From assembly GCA_963797605.1 (NCBI GenBank), contig CAWCPX010000017.1, forward strand, positions 558,001 through 622,000: DNA of 64,000 nt, in the 5' to 3' direction. The notes under the pieces are model-generated. The model saw nothing but the letters and a program-made list of their open reading frames with translations. It ran no database searches and was not told the DNA's origin. This document shows positions 1 through 8,228 of this stretch, piece after piece. Within the stretch, counting starts at the first letter, position 1, and every line of letters starts with the position of its first letter. The stretch comes from DASQPR01 sp963797605 (GTDB lineage Bacteria; Actinomycetota; Actinomycetes; Mycobacteriales; Micromonosporaceae). The translations under genes were made by a program, and so were the position numbers.

Positions 1-1508
1 CCGAGGTCACCACGACCCGCGTCGAGCCCGAGGTCTACGTGCCGCCCGCGCCCGGCGCGCTGGTGCATCGCGCCGCCGGCGACGAGCGCGCCGCCGCGCT
101 CTACTTCGACCGCATGGAGAAGAAGATTCCCATCGGTACGGGTCGCGACGGCGAGCCGCTCTTCCTCAACGCCGAATTCCTCGACGGCAGCAGGGGTGCC
201 CACGTCTCTATTTCCGGCATCTCCGGCGTCGCCACGAAGACGTCGTTCGCGACGTTCCTGCTCTACTCGGTGTTCCGTTCCGGGGTGCTCGGCCCGGAAG
301 CGGCCAACACCAAGGCCCTCATCTTCAACGTGAAGGGCGAGGACCTGCTGTTCCTCGACTATCCCAACACCAAACTCGACGCGAAGACGATCGCGGCCTA
401 TGCGAAACTCGGGCTCGAAGCCGGTCCGTTCCCCGACGTCGCGGTCTACGCGCCGCCGCGGCCGGGTGACACGTCCGGCACGCCCGATGTGTCCAGCCGG
501 CTCTCCGGGGTCGACAGCTTCTACTGGTCGCTGGCGGAGTTCTGTGCCGATCGGCTGCTGCCCTACGTGTTCGCCGACGCCGACGACGAGAAACAGCAGT
601 ACACGATGGTTGTCCACGCCGTCACCGCGCATCTGGCCCGAGTCGCCGTGCCGGCCGACGGCGGCGTGTCGATCGACGGCACCCGCCTGTCGTCCTACGC
701 GGACCTCGTCGATTTCCTGGTCGCCGAACTCAACGACGAAGACTCCCGGCCGATGTGGGGCGGCAGTTCGGTCGGGCTCGGCACCGTCAACGCGTTCTCC
801 CGCCGGCTGATCGGCTCGAAGAAAGACCTCGCCCGGCTCATCCGAGGCGATTTGCCGGAGCGGCGCGCACACGCGATCAACACCGGCGACAGCGCTCAAG
901 TGACCGTCGTCGACCTGCACAACCTGCCTGACCGGGCGCAGCGGTTCGTGGTCGGGGTCACGTTGCGCACCGAGTTCGAGCGCAAGGAGAAGTCCGGCAC
1001 CGCCAAGCCGCTGCTGTTCGTCGTGCTCGACGAGCTCAACAAATACGCGCCTCGCGAGGGCACGTCTCCGATCAAAGAGGTGCTGCTCGACATCGCCGAG
1101 CGCGGACGTTCGCTCGGTGTCGTGCTGGTGGGCGCGCAGCAGACGGCGTCCGAGGTGGAGCGGCGGATCGTGGCCAACTCGGCGGTGCGCGTCGTCGGTC
1201 GGCTCGACGCGGCCGAGGCGTCCCGGCCGGAATACGGGTTCCTGCCGCCGGCGCAGCGCGCCCGAGCCCTGATCGCGAAGCCCGGCACGATGTTCGTCGG
1301 CCAGCCGGAGATCCCGGTGCCACTGGTCGTCGAGTTCCCGTTCCCGGCGTGGGCGACCCGGCCCGCCGAGGCCGGGGCCGCGCCCAGCGCGACGATGCGA
1401 TCGATCACCCAGTCGGTCGACCCGTTTGACGTGGTCGGGCGGCCGGAGTTGGCTGGAGCCCGGTCAGGTGTGGGCGCGAGCCTGTCCGACGACGACATCC
1501 CCTTTTAA
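1..1508 (+). CDS. herA: HerA-like DNA translocase/helicase (5' partial)
   Basis: ATP-driven DNA translocase of the HerA/FtsK superfamily, expected to work with a NurA-type nuclease in processing DNA ends. The frame is open to the left edge of the window, so the N-terminal barrel domain is at least partly missing and the true start lies outside; a GTG at 39 is internal. Visible are Walker A GISGVATKTS (about residues 60-69 counted from 39), Walker B in LLFVVLDELNKYAP (about 326-339) and, just after it, GAQQTASEVERRIV, where HerA proteins carry coupling residues. The stop is 8 nt before sbcD, so the gene leads the operon sbcD-sbcC-nurA-like. Family assignment is from motifs and context. Confidence 0.85.
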   Translation, partial: EVTTTRVEPEVYVPPAPGALVHRAAGDERAAALYFDRMEKKIPIGTGRDGEPLFLNAEFLDGSRGAHVSISGISGVATKTSFATFLLYSVFRSGVLGPEAANTKALIFNVKGEDLLFLDYPNTKLDAKTIAAYAKLGLEAGPFPDVAVYAPPRPGDTSGTPDVSSRLSGVDSFYWSLAEFCADRLLPYVFADADDEKQQYTMVVHAVTAHLARVAVPADGGVSIDGTRLSSYADLVDFLVAELNDEDSRPMWGGSSVGLGTVNAFSRRLIGSKKDLARLIRGDLPERRAHAINTGDSAQVTVVDLHNLPDRAQRFVVGVTLRTEFERKEKSGTAKPLLFVVLDELNKYAPREGTSPIKEVLLDIAERGRSLGVVLVGAQQTASEVERRIVANSAVRVVGRLDAAEASRPEYGFLPPAQRARALIAKPGTMFVGQPEIPVPLVVEFPFPAWATRPAEAGAAPSATMRSITQSVDPFDVVGRPELAGARSGVGASLSDDDIPF

Positions 1509-1516
1509 GGACTGCT

Positions 1517-2680
1517 GTGAAAATTCTGCATACGTCGGACTGGCACGTTGGCAAGGTGCTCAAGGGCACCGCGCGCGTCGACGAGCACATCGCGGTGCTC
1601 GGCGAGGTCGTCAACATCGCCAAGGCGGAGCAGCCCGACCTCGTCATCGTCGCCGGTGACCTGTTCGACACGGCGGCGCCGACGCCCGACGCGACGCGCA
1701 TCGTCACTCGCGCCCTGTCGGCGTTGCGGGGCACCGGTGCGCACGTGGTGGCGATCGGCGGCAACCACGACAACGGGGCCGCCCTCGACGCGCTGCGGGT
1801 CTGGGCCGACGCCGCCGGCATCGCGCTGCGCGGCACCGTGCGCGACAAGGTCTCCGACCACATCGTCACCGGTGTCACCCCGGGCGGGGAGGCGTGGCGG
1901 GTGGTGGCGCTGCCGTTCCTCTCTCAGCGTTACGCGGTCCGGGCGACCGAGATGTTCTCGTTGACGGCGGCGGAGGCGACCCAGACGTACGCCGACCACA
2001 TGAGCCGCCTGATCACGGCGCTGACGGCCGGTGCGAGCGCGGAGACGGTCAACATCGTGACCGCGCACCTGACGGTCGTCGGCGCGAAGCTCGGCGGCGG
2101 CGAACGCGACGCGCACACGATCCAGTCCTACGCGGTTCCGTCCACCGTCTTCCCGTCCAGCACGCATTACGTCGCGCTCGGTCACCTGCATCGGCGGCAG
2201 GCCGTGGTCGGCCCGTGCCCGGTGCATTACAGCGGCTCGCCGCTCGCGATCGACTTCGGCGAGGAGGACAACGTGCCGTCGGTGACGATCGCCGAGGTGA
2301 CGACGTCCAAGGCGGCGCGCACGCGGGCGGTGCCGATCACGTCCGCCGTGCCGCTCCGCACCGTGCGCGGCACCCTTGACGAGTTGGCGCGGGTCGACGA
2401 CGCGGGAGCGTGGCTTCGGGTGTACGTGCGGGAGCGGCCCCGAGCCGGCCTCCGGGAAACCGTCCAGGACATGCTTCCCCGGGCACTCGAGGTGCGCATC
2501 GATCCGGAGATGCTGGCCGAGGTCGATCCGGCCGCGGCGCGCGCACCGAGACATCCCGGCCGGGCTCCCGGCGAGATGTTCGCGGACTACCTGTCGGCGC
2601 AGGGCCACGCCGATCCCGATGTCGCGGCGCTGTTCGACCGTCTCTACGCCGAAGTCGACGTCCCCGGAGGAGTTGCCTGA
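1517..2680 (+). CDS. sbcD: Exonuclease subunit SbcD (Mre11 family)
   Basis: Metallophosphoesterase nuclease subunit of the SbcCD (Mre11-Rad50) complex, which opens hairpins and processes double-strand ends in the cytoplasm. All phosphoesterase metal-binding motifs are present in order: TSDWHVGK (about 6-13), AGDLFD (about 50), GGNHDN (about 80), TAHLTVVG and ALGHLHRR. The 387-residue length is usual for actinobacterial SbcD. It starts at a GTG 8 nt after the herA-like stop, and its TGA overlaps the sbcC ATG by one base (TGATG), so translation is probably coupled. Confidence 0.95.
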   Translation: MKILHTSDWHVGKVLKGTARVDEHIAVLGEVVNIAKAEQPDLVIVAGDLFDTAAPTPDATRIVTRALSALRGTGAHVVAIGGNHDNGAALDALRVWADAAGIALRGTVRDKVSDHIVTGVTPGGEAWRVVALPFLSQRYAVRATEMFSLTAAEATQTYADHMSRLITALTAGASAETVNIVTAHLTVVGAKLGGGERDAHTIQSYAVPSTVFPSSTHYVALGHLHRRQAVVGPCPVHYSGSPLAIDFGEEDNVPSVTIAEVTTSKAARTRAVPITSAVPLRTVRGTLDELARVDDAGAWLRVYVRERPRAGLRETVQDMLPRALEVRIDPEMLAEVDPAAARAPRHPGRAPGEMFADYLSAQGHADPDVAALFDRLYAEVDVPGGVA

Positions 2681-5169
2681 TGCGGCCCATGCGCCTGGAC
2701 ATGGCCGGTTTCGCCGCCTTCCGCGAGCCTGTGACGCTCGACTTCACCGACGCCGATTTCTTCGCCCTCGTCGGCCCGACCGGCTCCGGCAAGTCGACCG
2801 TGCTCGACGCGATCTGCTTCGCCCTCTACGGGACCGTCCCCCGGTGGAACGACCGCCGTGCCATCGCCAACGCGCTCGCGCCGTCGTGCGCCGAAGCCCG
2901 GGTACGTCTGATCTTCGAGTCGGCCGGTGCCCGTTTCGCCGCGACCCGGGTGGTCCGCCGCGACGGCAAGGGCAAGGTCACCACGACGCACGCCGGTCTG
3001 GAGCAGTTGCCGCCCGGCTTCGACCTTTCCCGGCTCGATACCGGCCTCGACGGGAGCGACCTCGGTGACGTGCTCGCCGGCACGCCCGCCGAGATGGAGC
3101 AGGCCGTGCTCGACACGGTCGGCCTGCCGTTCGACCAGTTCACGAGCTGCGTGATCCTGCCGCAGGGCCAGTTCGCCGAGTTCTTGCACGCGAAGCCGGC
3201 CGTTCGGCAGCAGATCCTCGTCAACCTGCTCGGTCTCCACGTCTACGAAAAGGTGCGCGAACAGGCGGCGGCGCTCGCGACGCAGGCCGAGGCGCAGCTG
3301 TCCGCGAGTGACCGGCTCGTCGCCGCGCTCGCTGACGCCAGTGACGAGGCGCTGGCCGAATCGGCCGAGCGCCTGGCCGCGATGGGGCGGCTGGCGGCCG
3401 ACGTCGACGCCGCCGCTCCCCTGCTCACCGTGGCCCACCAGGCGGCCGAGGGCGCGCAGGCGTCGCTGCGGGCGCTCGACAACGATCTGCGCGCGCTGTC
3501 GTCGGTCGCCGCCCCGGCCGGGGTCGCCGATGTGGCGCTGGCCGCGCTCACCGCTCGCGCCGCGCAGCGGGAGACCGCGTCGCTCGTGACGGCGGCCGAG
3601 GAGCGTGAGGAGAAGCTGCGCGGCGAGATGTCGGCGGCGGGCGACGCCAACGAGGTCCGCCGGCTTCTCGACCTGCACGGCGAACGTGCCCACATCACCA
3701 CGCAGGTCGCCGGGGTTGACGAGATCGTCGCGACCGCCACGGCCGAACGGGACATGTCGGTGGCGGCTCTGGCCGAGGCGACCGGGGTGCTCGACATCGC
3801 GAAGGCGGCCGTGATCGAGGCCGAACGGGAGGCGGAGGCGGCCCGCACCGCCGACCGGGCGGCGACGTTGCGCCCGCACCTCGTGTCGGGTGAGCCGTGC
3901 CCGGTCTGCCTGCACCCGGTCGACGTGGTGCCGCCGCAGCCCGACGCGCCGCGGCTCACCGCTGCGAATGCGGCGCTGACCGCGGCCCAGAAGGCCGCCG
4001 CCGATGCGAACACCGTCGTCGTGCGCCGGGATCGCGCGGTCCGGGAGTTGTCGCTGCAGCTGGCGGCCGTTCGTGGGCAGCGTGACCAGCTCGACGCCCG
4101 GGGTGCGGAGGTCGATGCACGGCTCGGCGGGGCTCCGAGCGCGGCCGCGTTGCGCGACGAGCTGACCGTGATCAACGATCTGCAACTCCGGCTCGACGAG
4201 GCAGCGGTCGAGGTGCGGCGCGCCCGCGACGCGCATCGCCGGGCCAGCATCGAGGCGACGAAAGCCGAGGACCGGATCTCGGCCGCGTGGCGGTCCTTCG
4301 ATTCGGCTCGCGACGCCGTGGCCCGGCTCGCCCCGCCTGCGGCCAACCGCGATGACCTCGCCGCCGCGTGGAGCGACCTGACCGGCTGGGCGGCGACCAC
4401 CTCCGGAGCGCTCGCGCAGAACCGAGCCGACGCGGTGGCTGCGGCCGCGAGCGCCACCGGTGCCGTCGCGCAGGCGCAGCAGCGGATCGTCAGTCTGTTC
4501 GAGGCGGCCGGCATGCCCGGGGTGGCCGCGACGGCGGCTCCGGCCGATCACGCACGCGCGGCGACCGTCGCCGTCGAGCAGGCCCGGGCCGCGCACAACC
4601 GGCTCGCCGAACGCCGCGAGCAGGCCGACGCGCTTCGGGCGACGCGGGCCGACCACGAGACGGAGCTGCGGGTGGCGAAGGCTCTCGCACAGCACCTCCG
4701 CGCGAACAATTTCGAACGCTGGCTGCTCGCCGAGGCACTGGACGCACTGGTCGACGGCGCGTCGCTGATCTTGCGGGAGCTGTCCGGCGGCCAATATGAT
4801 CTTGGTCATGACAAGGGCGAGTTCTATGTCGTCGATCACTACGACGCCGCGCTGCGCCGCCCGGTGCGTACTTTGTCCGGCGGCGAGACGTTCCAGGCGT
4901 CGCTCGCACTGGCACTCGCCCTCGCCGACCAGCTCGCAGGCTTGTCGACGAGCGCGGCCAGCCTAGAATCCATCATGTTGGATGAGGGTTTCGGGACCCT
5001 CGACGCCGCGACGCTCGACATGGTCGCGGCGACTCTGGAGAATCTGGCCGCGAAAGGTGACCGAATGGTGGGGGTTGTGACACACGTAGCAGCGCTCGCC
5101 GAACGCGTCCCGGTGCGGTTCGACGTGCACAAAGACGCCCGCACGGCGTACGTCGATCGGGTGGGCTGA
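2680..5169 (+). CDS. sbcC: Exonuclease subunit SbcC (Rad50 family ATPase)
   Basis: SMC-like ATPase partner of SbcD. The 829-residue protein has Walker A GPTGSGKST (32-40), a Q-loop region with VILPQGQFAEFL, two long Ala/Glu/Arg-rich coiled-coil arms, a zinc hook CPVC (C407 and C410) between them, the ABC signature LSGGETFQASLALAL (about 732-746) and Walker B SIMLDEGFGTLD (about 762-773). I place the start at the ATG overlapping the sbcD stop; the frame is open 90 codons further upstream, but that part lies inside sbcD and Rad50 proteins begin just before the FAAFREPVTLDF segment. The next gene starts 2 nt after the stop. Confidence 0.95.
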   Translation: MRPMRLDMAGFAAFREPVTLDFTDADFFALVGPTGSGKSTVLDAICFALYGTVPRWNDRRAIANALAPSCAEARVRLIFESAGARFAATRVVRRDGKGKVTTTHAGLEQLPPGFDLSRLDTGLDGSDLGDVLAGTPAEMEQAVLDTVGLPFDQFTSCVILPQGQFAEFLHAKPAVRQQILVNLLGLHVYEKVREQAAALATQAEAQLSASDRLVAALADASDEALAESAERLAAMGRLAADVDAAAPLLTVAHQAAEGAQASLRALDNDLRALSSVAAPAGVADVALAALTARAAQRETASLVTAAEEREEKLRGEMSAAGDANEVRRLLDLHGERAHITTQVAGVDEIVATATAERDMSVAALAEATGVLDIAKAAVIEAEREAEAARTADRAATLRPHLVSGEPCPVCLHPVDVVPPQPDAPRLTAANAALTAAQKAAADANTVVVRRDRAVRELSLQLAAVRGQRDQLDARGAEVDARLGGAPSAAALRDELTVINDLQLRLDEAAVEVRRARDAHRRASIEATKAEDRISAAWRSFDSARDAVARLAPPAANRDDLAAAWSDLTGWAATTSGALAQNRADAVAAAASATGAVAQAQQRIVSLFEAAGMPGVAATAAPADHARAATVAVEQARAAHNRLAERREQADALRATRADHETELRVAKALAQHLRANNFERWLLAEALDALVDGASLILRELSGGQYDLGHDKGEFYVVDHYDAALRRPVRTLSGGETFQASLALALALADQLAGLSTSAASLESIMLDEGFGTLDAATLDMVAATLENLAAKGDRMVGVVTHVAALAERVPVRFDVHKDARTAYVDRVG

Positions 5170-5171
5170 CA

Positions 5172-6131
5172 GTGCGCCTCTACCTCGATCCGTGGAGCCC
5201 GACCTACGGCACCGCCATCGAGGCCACCGACGACGGCCCGACCGCGTCGAGCAACGCCCAACTCGACACCGACGTCGAGATGCCGGCCGACGACTGGCAC
5301 CCGATCGTGCCGCCACCGAGCGTCGAAGTGCCCGAGGTGGTGCTGTTCGTCGACGGCGTCCGCCGGATCGATGCCCACATGTGGCTCGAATCCGACGACA
5401 AGCCCTACCCGCATCCCGTGCTCGCCGCGTCGTACGCCGCCGGTGTCGTCCGCTGCGACCTGCGTAACGGCGTCGCCGACCTGGCCGGAAAACGGGTCGA
5501 ACGCGGCCTGTTCACCCCGGCCGAAACCGCACCGACGCTCGGCACGCCACCGACGCAATATGTCGGCCACCACGTCACCCGCGGCGAACCGAAAGACCTT
5601 GAGAACTTCATGCAGGCCCAGCTGCACCATCTCGAGGTCGCGGTCTCGTCGGGAGCGCGGTCCGACCACGAGCTGTTGATCGTCGACGGGCCGCTGCAGG
5701 GCCGCGCGCACCTGCCCAACGCACTGGGTTATGTGAAGACGCACCGCTCCCGTTACCTTCCCGACCGGCTGTCGACCGTCGTCGCCGGGCTCGCCGCCGG
5801 GCAGCGGTCGCCGGTGTTCCTGCTCGGCACGAGCTGGCGCCGCTACACGTGGTATCTGCGGCTGCCGGAGCCGATCGGAGCCGGATGGTCGGGCGTCGTA
5901 CGCGTCGAGTGCCCCGGTGACCTCGACGTGACGGCCGCCGTCGAGTTGGCGCACCTGTCGGCGGCGACGCTGCCACGGTTCGCGTCCGTGCCGTACAAGG
6001 ATCCGCGCGCTCCGCAGAATCTCGTCCCGATCGCCGGCCTGGAAAAGCGGCTGCGAGCGCTTCTCGGCGACTCCCGGATCCTGCACCGGTCACTGATGCG
6101 GTCGGCCGCGGCGGGGGTCCCTCCATCGTGA
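5172..6131 (+). CDS. NurA-like nuclease domain protein
   Basis: A 319-residue protein that I read as a divergent NurA nuclease. What can be seen: LFVDGVRRID (Asp61) resembles the first acidic motif of NurA, LLIVDGPLQG (Asp172) resembles the hallmark DGPL motif, YVKTHRSRYL (Lys189) follows at the expected distance, and a conserved-looking YKDPRAPQNLVPIAGLEKRL segment lies near the C terminus. NurA family enzymes are Mn-dependent 5'-3' nucleases driven by HerA. The GTG start is 2 nt after sbcC, and the gene shares an operon with HerA, Mre11 and Rad50 homologues, the classical archaeal companions. Without a profile search the family call remains an inference; otherwise it is a conserved hypothetical. 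Confidence 0.6.
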   Translation: MRLYLDPWSPTYGTAIEATDDGPTASSNAQLDTDVEMPADDWHPIVPPPSVEVPEVVLFVDGVRRIDAHMWLESDDKPYPHPVLAASYAAGVVRCDLRNGVADLAGKRVERGLFTPAETAPTLGTPPTQYVGHHVTRGEPKDLENFMQAQLHHLEVAVSSGARSDHELLIVDGPLQGRAHLPNALGYVKTHRSRYLPDRLSTVVAGLAAGQRSPVFLLGTSWRRYTWYLRLPEPIGAGWSGVVRVECPGDLDVTAAVELAHLSAATLPRFASVPYKDPRAPQNLVPIAGLEKRLRALLGDSRILHRSLMRSAAAGVPPS

Positions 6132-7069
6132 CCGCCACCCGCGCGCTTTCGGTGCCCGAGCACTATGACTTCGCCCGCACGCTCTACCCGCTCGCGATGA
6201 ACCGGCACGACCCCTGCGCCAAGGTCGGCGGCCGGGTCGCGTGGTGGGCGGTCCGGTCCCCCGACGGGCCGGCGACGCTGCACCTCGAACGCACCGGCAC
6301 GACCATCACCGCGACGGGGTACGGCGAAGGCGCGGCGTGGGTGCTCGATCGGGCGGACGCGGTGGCCGGCCTTCGGGACGACATCACGGAGTTCGGCGAG
6401 ATCGCGGCGCGAGATGAGATCGTCCGGAAGGCGTACCACGAAAATCCGGGTTTGCGCCTGATCGCGACCGGGCGCCCGTTCGCCCACCTGGTGCCCACGA
6501 TCCTGACGCAGAAGGTGACCGGCCTGGAGGCATCGCGGTCCTACCTCGGCATCGCTCGACGGTTCGGTGAGCCGGCGCCGGGGCCGTTCGCGGGGCTGAT
6601 GCTGCCGCCCGATCCGGATGAGATCGCGGCCACTCCCTACTGGGCGTTCCACCGGTTCGGGCTCGAACAGCGGCGCGCCGACACGCTGCGCCGGGGAGCG
6701 GCGATCGCGCATCGGCTCGACGCGGCACCCGACGCCGAAACCGCGACCCGGCTGCTGCTGTCGGTGCCGGGCATCGGCATCTGGACCGCGGCCGAGGTGA
6801 CCCGAGTGGCCTACGGCGACCCCGACGCCGTGACGGTCGGCGACTACCACATCCCCAACCACGTCGTCTTCGCGCTGACCGGAGCCGCTCGGGCCGGCCA
6901 GCGCGACGGCACGCCGGGTCGCATCTCCTCGGCTGACGCCCGCATGCTCGAAGTGCTCGAACCGTTTCGCCCGCAGCGGGCGCGCGCCGTGCAGATGCTG
7001 CTCGCGACCGGGGTGACCGCGCCGAAGTTCGGCCCGCGCTCGCCGGTGCGATCATTCGCTCGTTTCTAA
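6128..7069 (+). CDS. DNA-3-methyladenine glycosylase 2 family (AlkA-like)
   Basis: HhH-GPD superfamily base-excision glycosylase expected to remove alkylated purines. The 313-residue protein has an N-terminal AlkA-type domain, the helix-hairpin-helix LLSVPGIGIWTAAEVTR (about 213-229) and the catalytic aspartate in VTVGDYHIPNH (about residue 238). It starts at a GTG that overlaps the stop of the NurA-like gene by 4 nt (GTGA), so it is translationally coupled to the HerA/SbcCD operon and is probably its last member. No iron-sulfur cluster cysteines are seen at the C terminus, which argues against an EndoIII or MutY assignment. Confidence 0.85.
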   Translation: MTATRALSVPEHYDFARTLYPLAMNRHDPCAKVGGRVAWWAVRSPDGPATLHLERTGTTITATGYGEGAAWVLDRADAVAGLRDDITEFGEIAARDEIVRKAYHENPGLRLIATGRPFAHLVPTILTQKVTGLEASRSYLGIARRFGEPAPGPFAGLMLPPDPDEIAATPYWAFHRFGLEQRRADTLRRGAAIAHRLDAAPDAETATRLLLSVPGIGIWTAAEVTRVAYGDPDAVTVGDYHIPNHVVFALTGAARAGQRDGTPGRISSADARMLEVLEPFRPQRARAVQMLLATGVTAPKFGPRSPVRSFARF

Positions 7070-7105
7070 GACGTTTTTGTCAGACCCAGCGGTCACAATG
7101 GCAGG

Positions 7106-8173
7106 GTGCAGCTTCCAGTGATGCCACCGGTCAAGCCCATGCTCGCCAAGCCCGTCGGCGAGATCCCGCCCGACCAGCTCTATGAGCCCAAGTGGGACGG
7201 TTTCCGCTCGATCATCTTCCGTGACGGCGACGAGGTCGAGATCGGCAGCCGCAACGAGAAGCCGATGACCCGCTACTTCCCCGAGGTCGTCGCCGCGGTG
7301 CTGGCCAACTTCCCCGAGCGCGCGGTGATCGACGGTGAGATCGTGCTCGCCGACATGAGCCGCAACACGCTCGACTTCGAGGCCCTGCAGCAGCGCATCC
7401 ATCCGGCCGCGAGCCGGGTCAAGCTGCTGGCCGAGACCACACCGGCGAGCTTCGTCGCGTTCGACCTGCTCGCGCTCGGCGACGACGACCTGACCGCGAC
7501 CCCGCTCGTCGAACGCCGCGAGATGCTGGAGCGGGCGCTCGCCGGGGCGAAACATCCGATTTACGTCACGCCGGCGACCCGCGACCTCGAAACCGCGCAA
7601 CGGTGGTTCGAGCAGTTCGAGGGGGCCGGCCTCGACGGGCTGATCGCGAAGAAGCTCGACCTGCATTACGAGCCCGACAAGCGGGTGATGAGCAAAATCA
7701 AGCACGAGCGCACCGCGGACTGTGTGGTCGCTGGATACCGCCTGCACAAATCCGGTGACGACGCGATCGGCTCGTTGCTGCTCGGGCTCTTCGACGACCG
7801 GGGCGTGCTCGCGTCCGTCGGAGTCATCGGAGCGCTGCCGATGGCCATGCGCAAGGAGCTCTTCACCGAGTTGCAGCCGCTCGTCACCACGTTCGACGGC
7901 CACCCGTGGAACTGGGCGGCCCAGGAGCAGGGCGAGCGCACCCCCCGGAGAAACGAAACCAGCCGGTGGAACGCTGGTAAGGACCTGTCCTTCACGCCGC
8001 TGCGACCCGAACGCGTCGTCGAGGTGCGCTACGACTACATGGAGGGCGTCCGCTTCCGGCACACGGCGCAGTTCGTCCGGTGGCGGCCCGATCGGGAGCC
8101 GTCCTCCTGCACTTACGCGCAACTCGAACGCCCGGTGCAGTTCAACATCGCCGATGTGCTCAGCGACCGTTGA
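7106..8173 (+). CDS. ligC: ATP-dependent DNA ligase, LigC type
   Basis: ATP-dependent DNA ligase of the short LigC class (355 residues), implicated in mycobacteria in excision-repair and alternative end-joining nick sealing. The adenylation motif EPKWDGFRS contains the nucleophilic Lys29; motif III FVAFDLLAL, motif IV DGLIAKKLD and motif V SKIKHERTADCVVAGY follow, then an OB-fold C-terminal domain. I use the GTG at 7106 because LigC proteins typically begin with this LPVMPPVKPMLAKP-type stretch; the ATG at 7121 is the alternative. It lies 36 nt after the glycosylase on the same strand. Confidence 0.92.
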   Translation: MQLPVMPPVKPMLAKPVGEIPPDQLYEPKWDGFRSIIFRDGDEVEIGSRNEKPMTRYFPEVVAAVLANFPERAVIDGEIVLADMSRNTLDFEALQQRIHPAASRVKLLAETTPASFVAFDLLALGDDDLTATPLVERREMLERALAGAKHPIYVTPATRDLETAQRWFEQFEGAGLDGLIAKKLDLHYEPDKRVMSKIKHERTADCVVAGYRLHKSGDDAIGSLLLGLFDDRGVLASVGVIGALPMAMRKELFTELQPLVTTFDGHPWNWAAQEQGERTPRRNETSRWNAGKDLSFTPLRPERVVEVRYDYMEGVRFRHTAQFVRWRPDREPSSCTYAQLERPVQFNIADVLSDR

Positions 8174-8228
8174 CACCGCGCTAGCAGTTCGGTTCACCGG
8201 TGTCAGACGGTGTCAGTAGGCTCGGGAC

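Noticed and set aside
2410..2679. A 90-codon upstream extension of sbcC
   Set aside because: It overlaps sbcD and does not resemble Rad50; the ATG at 2680 gives the normal N terminus.
2644..4839. A 731-codon open frame on the minus strand opposite sbcC
   Set aside because: It mirrors a clear SbcC coding sequence, has Arg/Gly/His-rich nonsense composition and no recognisable domain.
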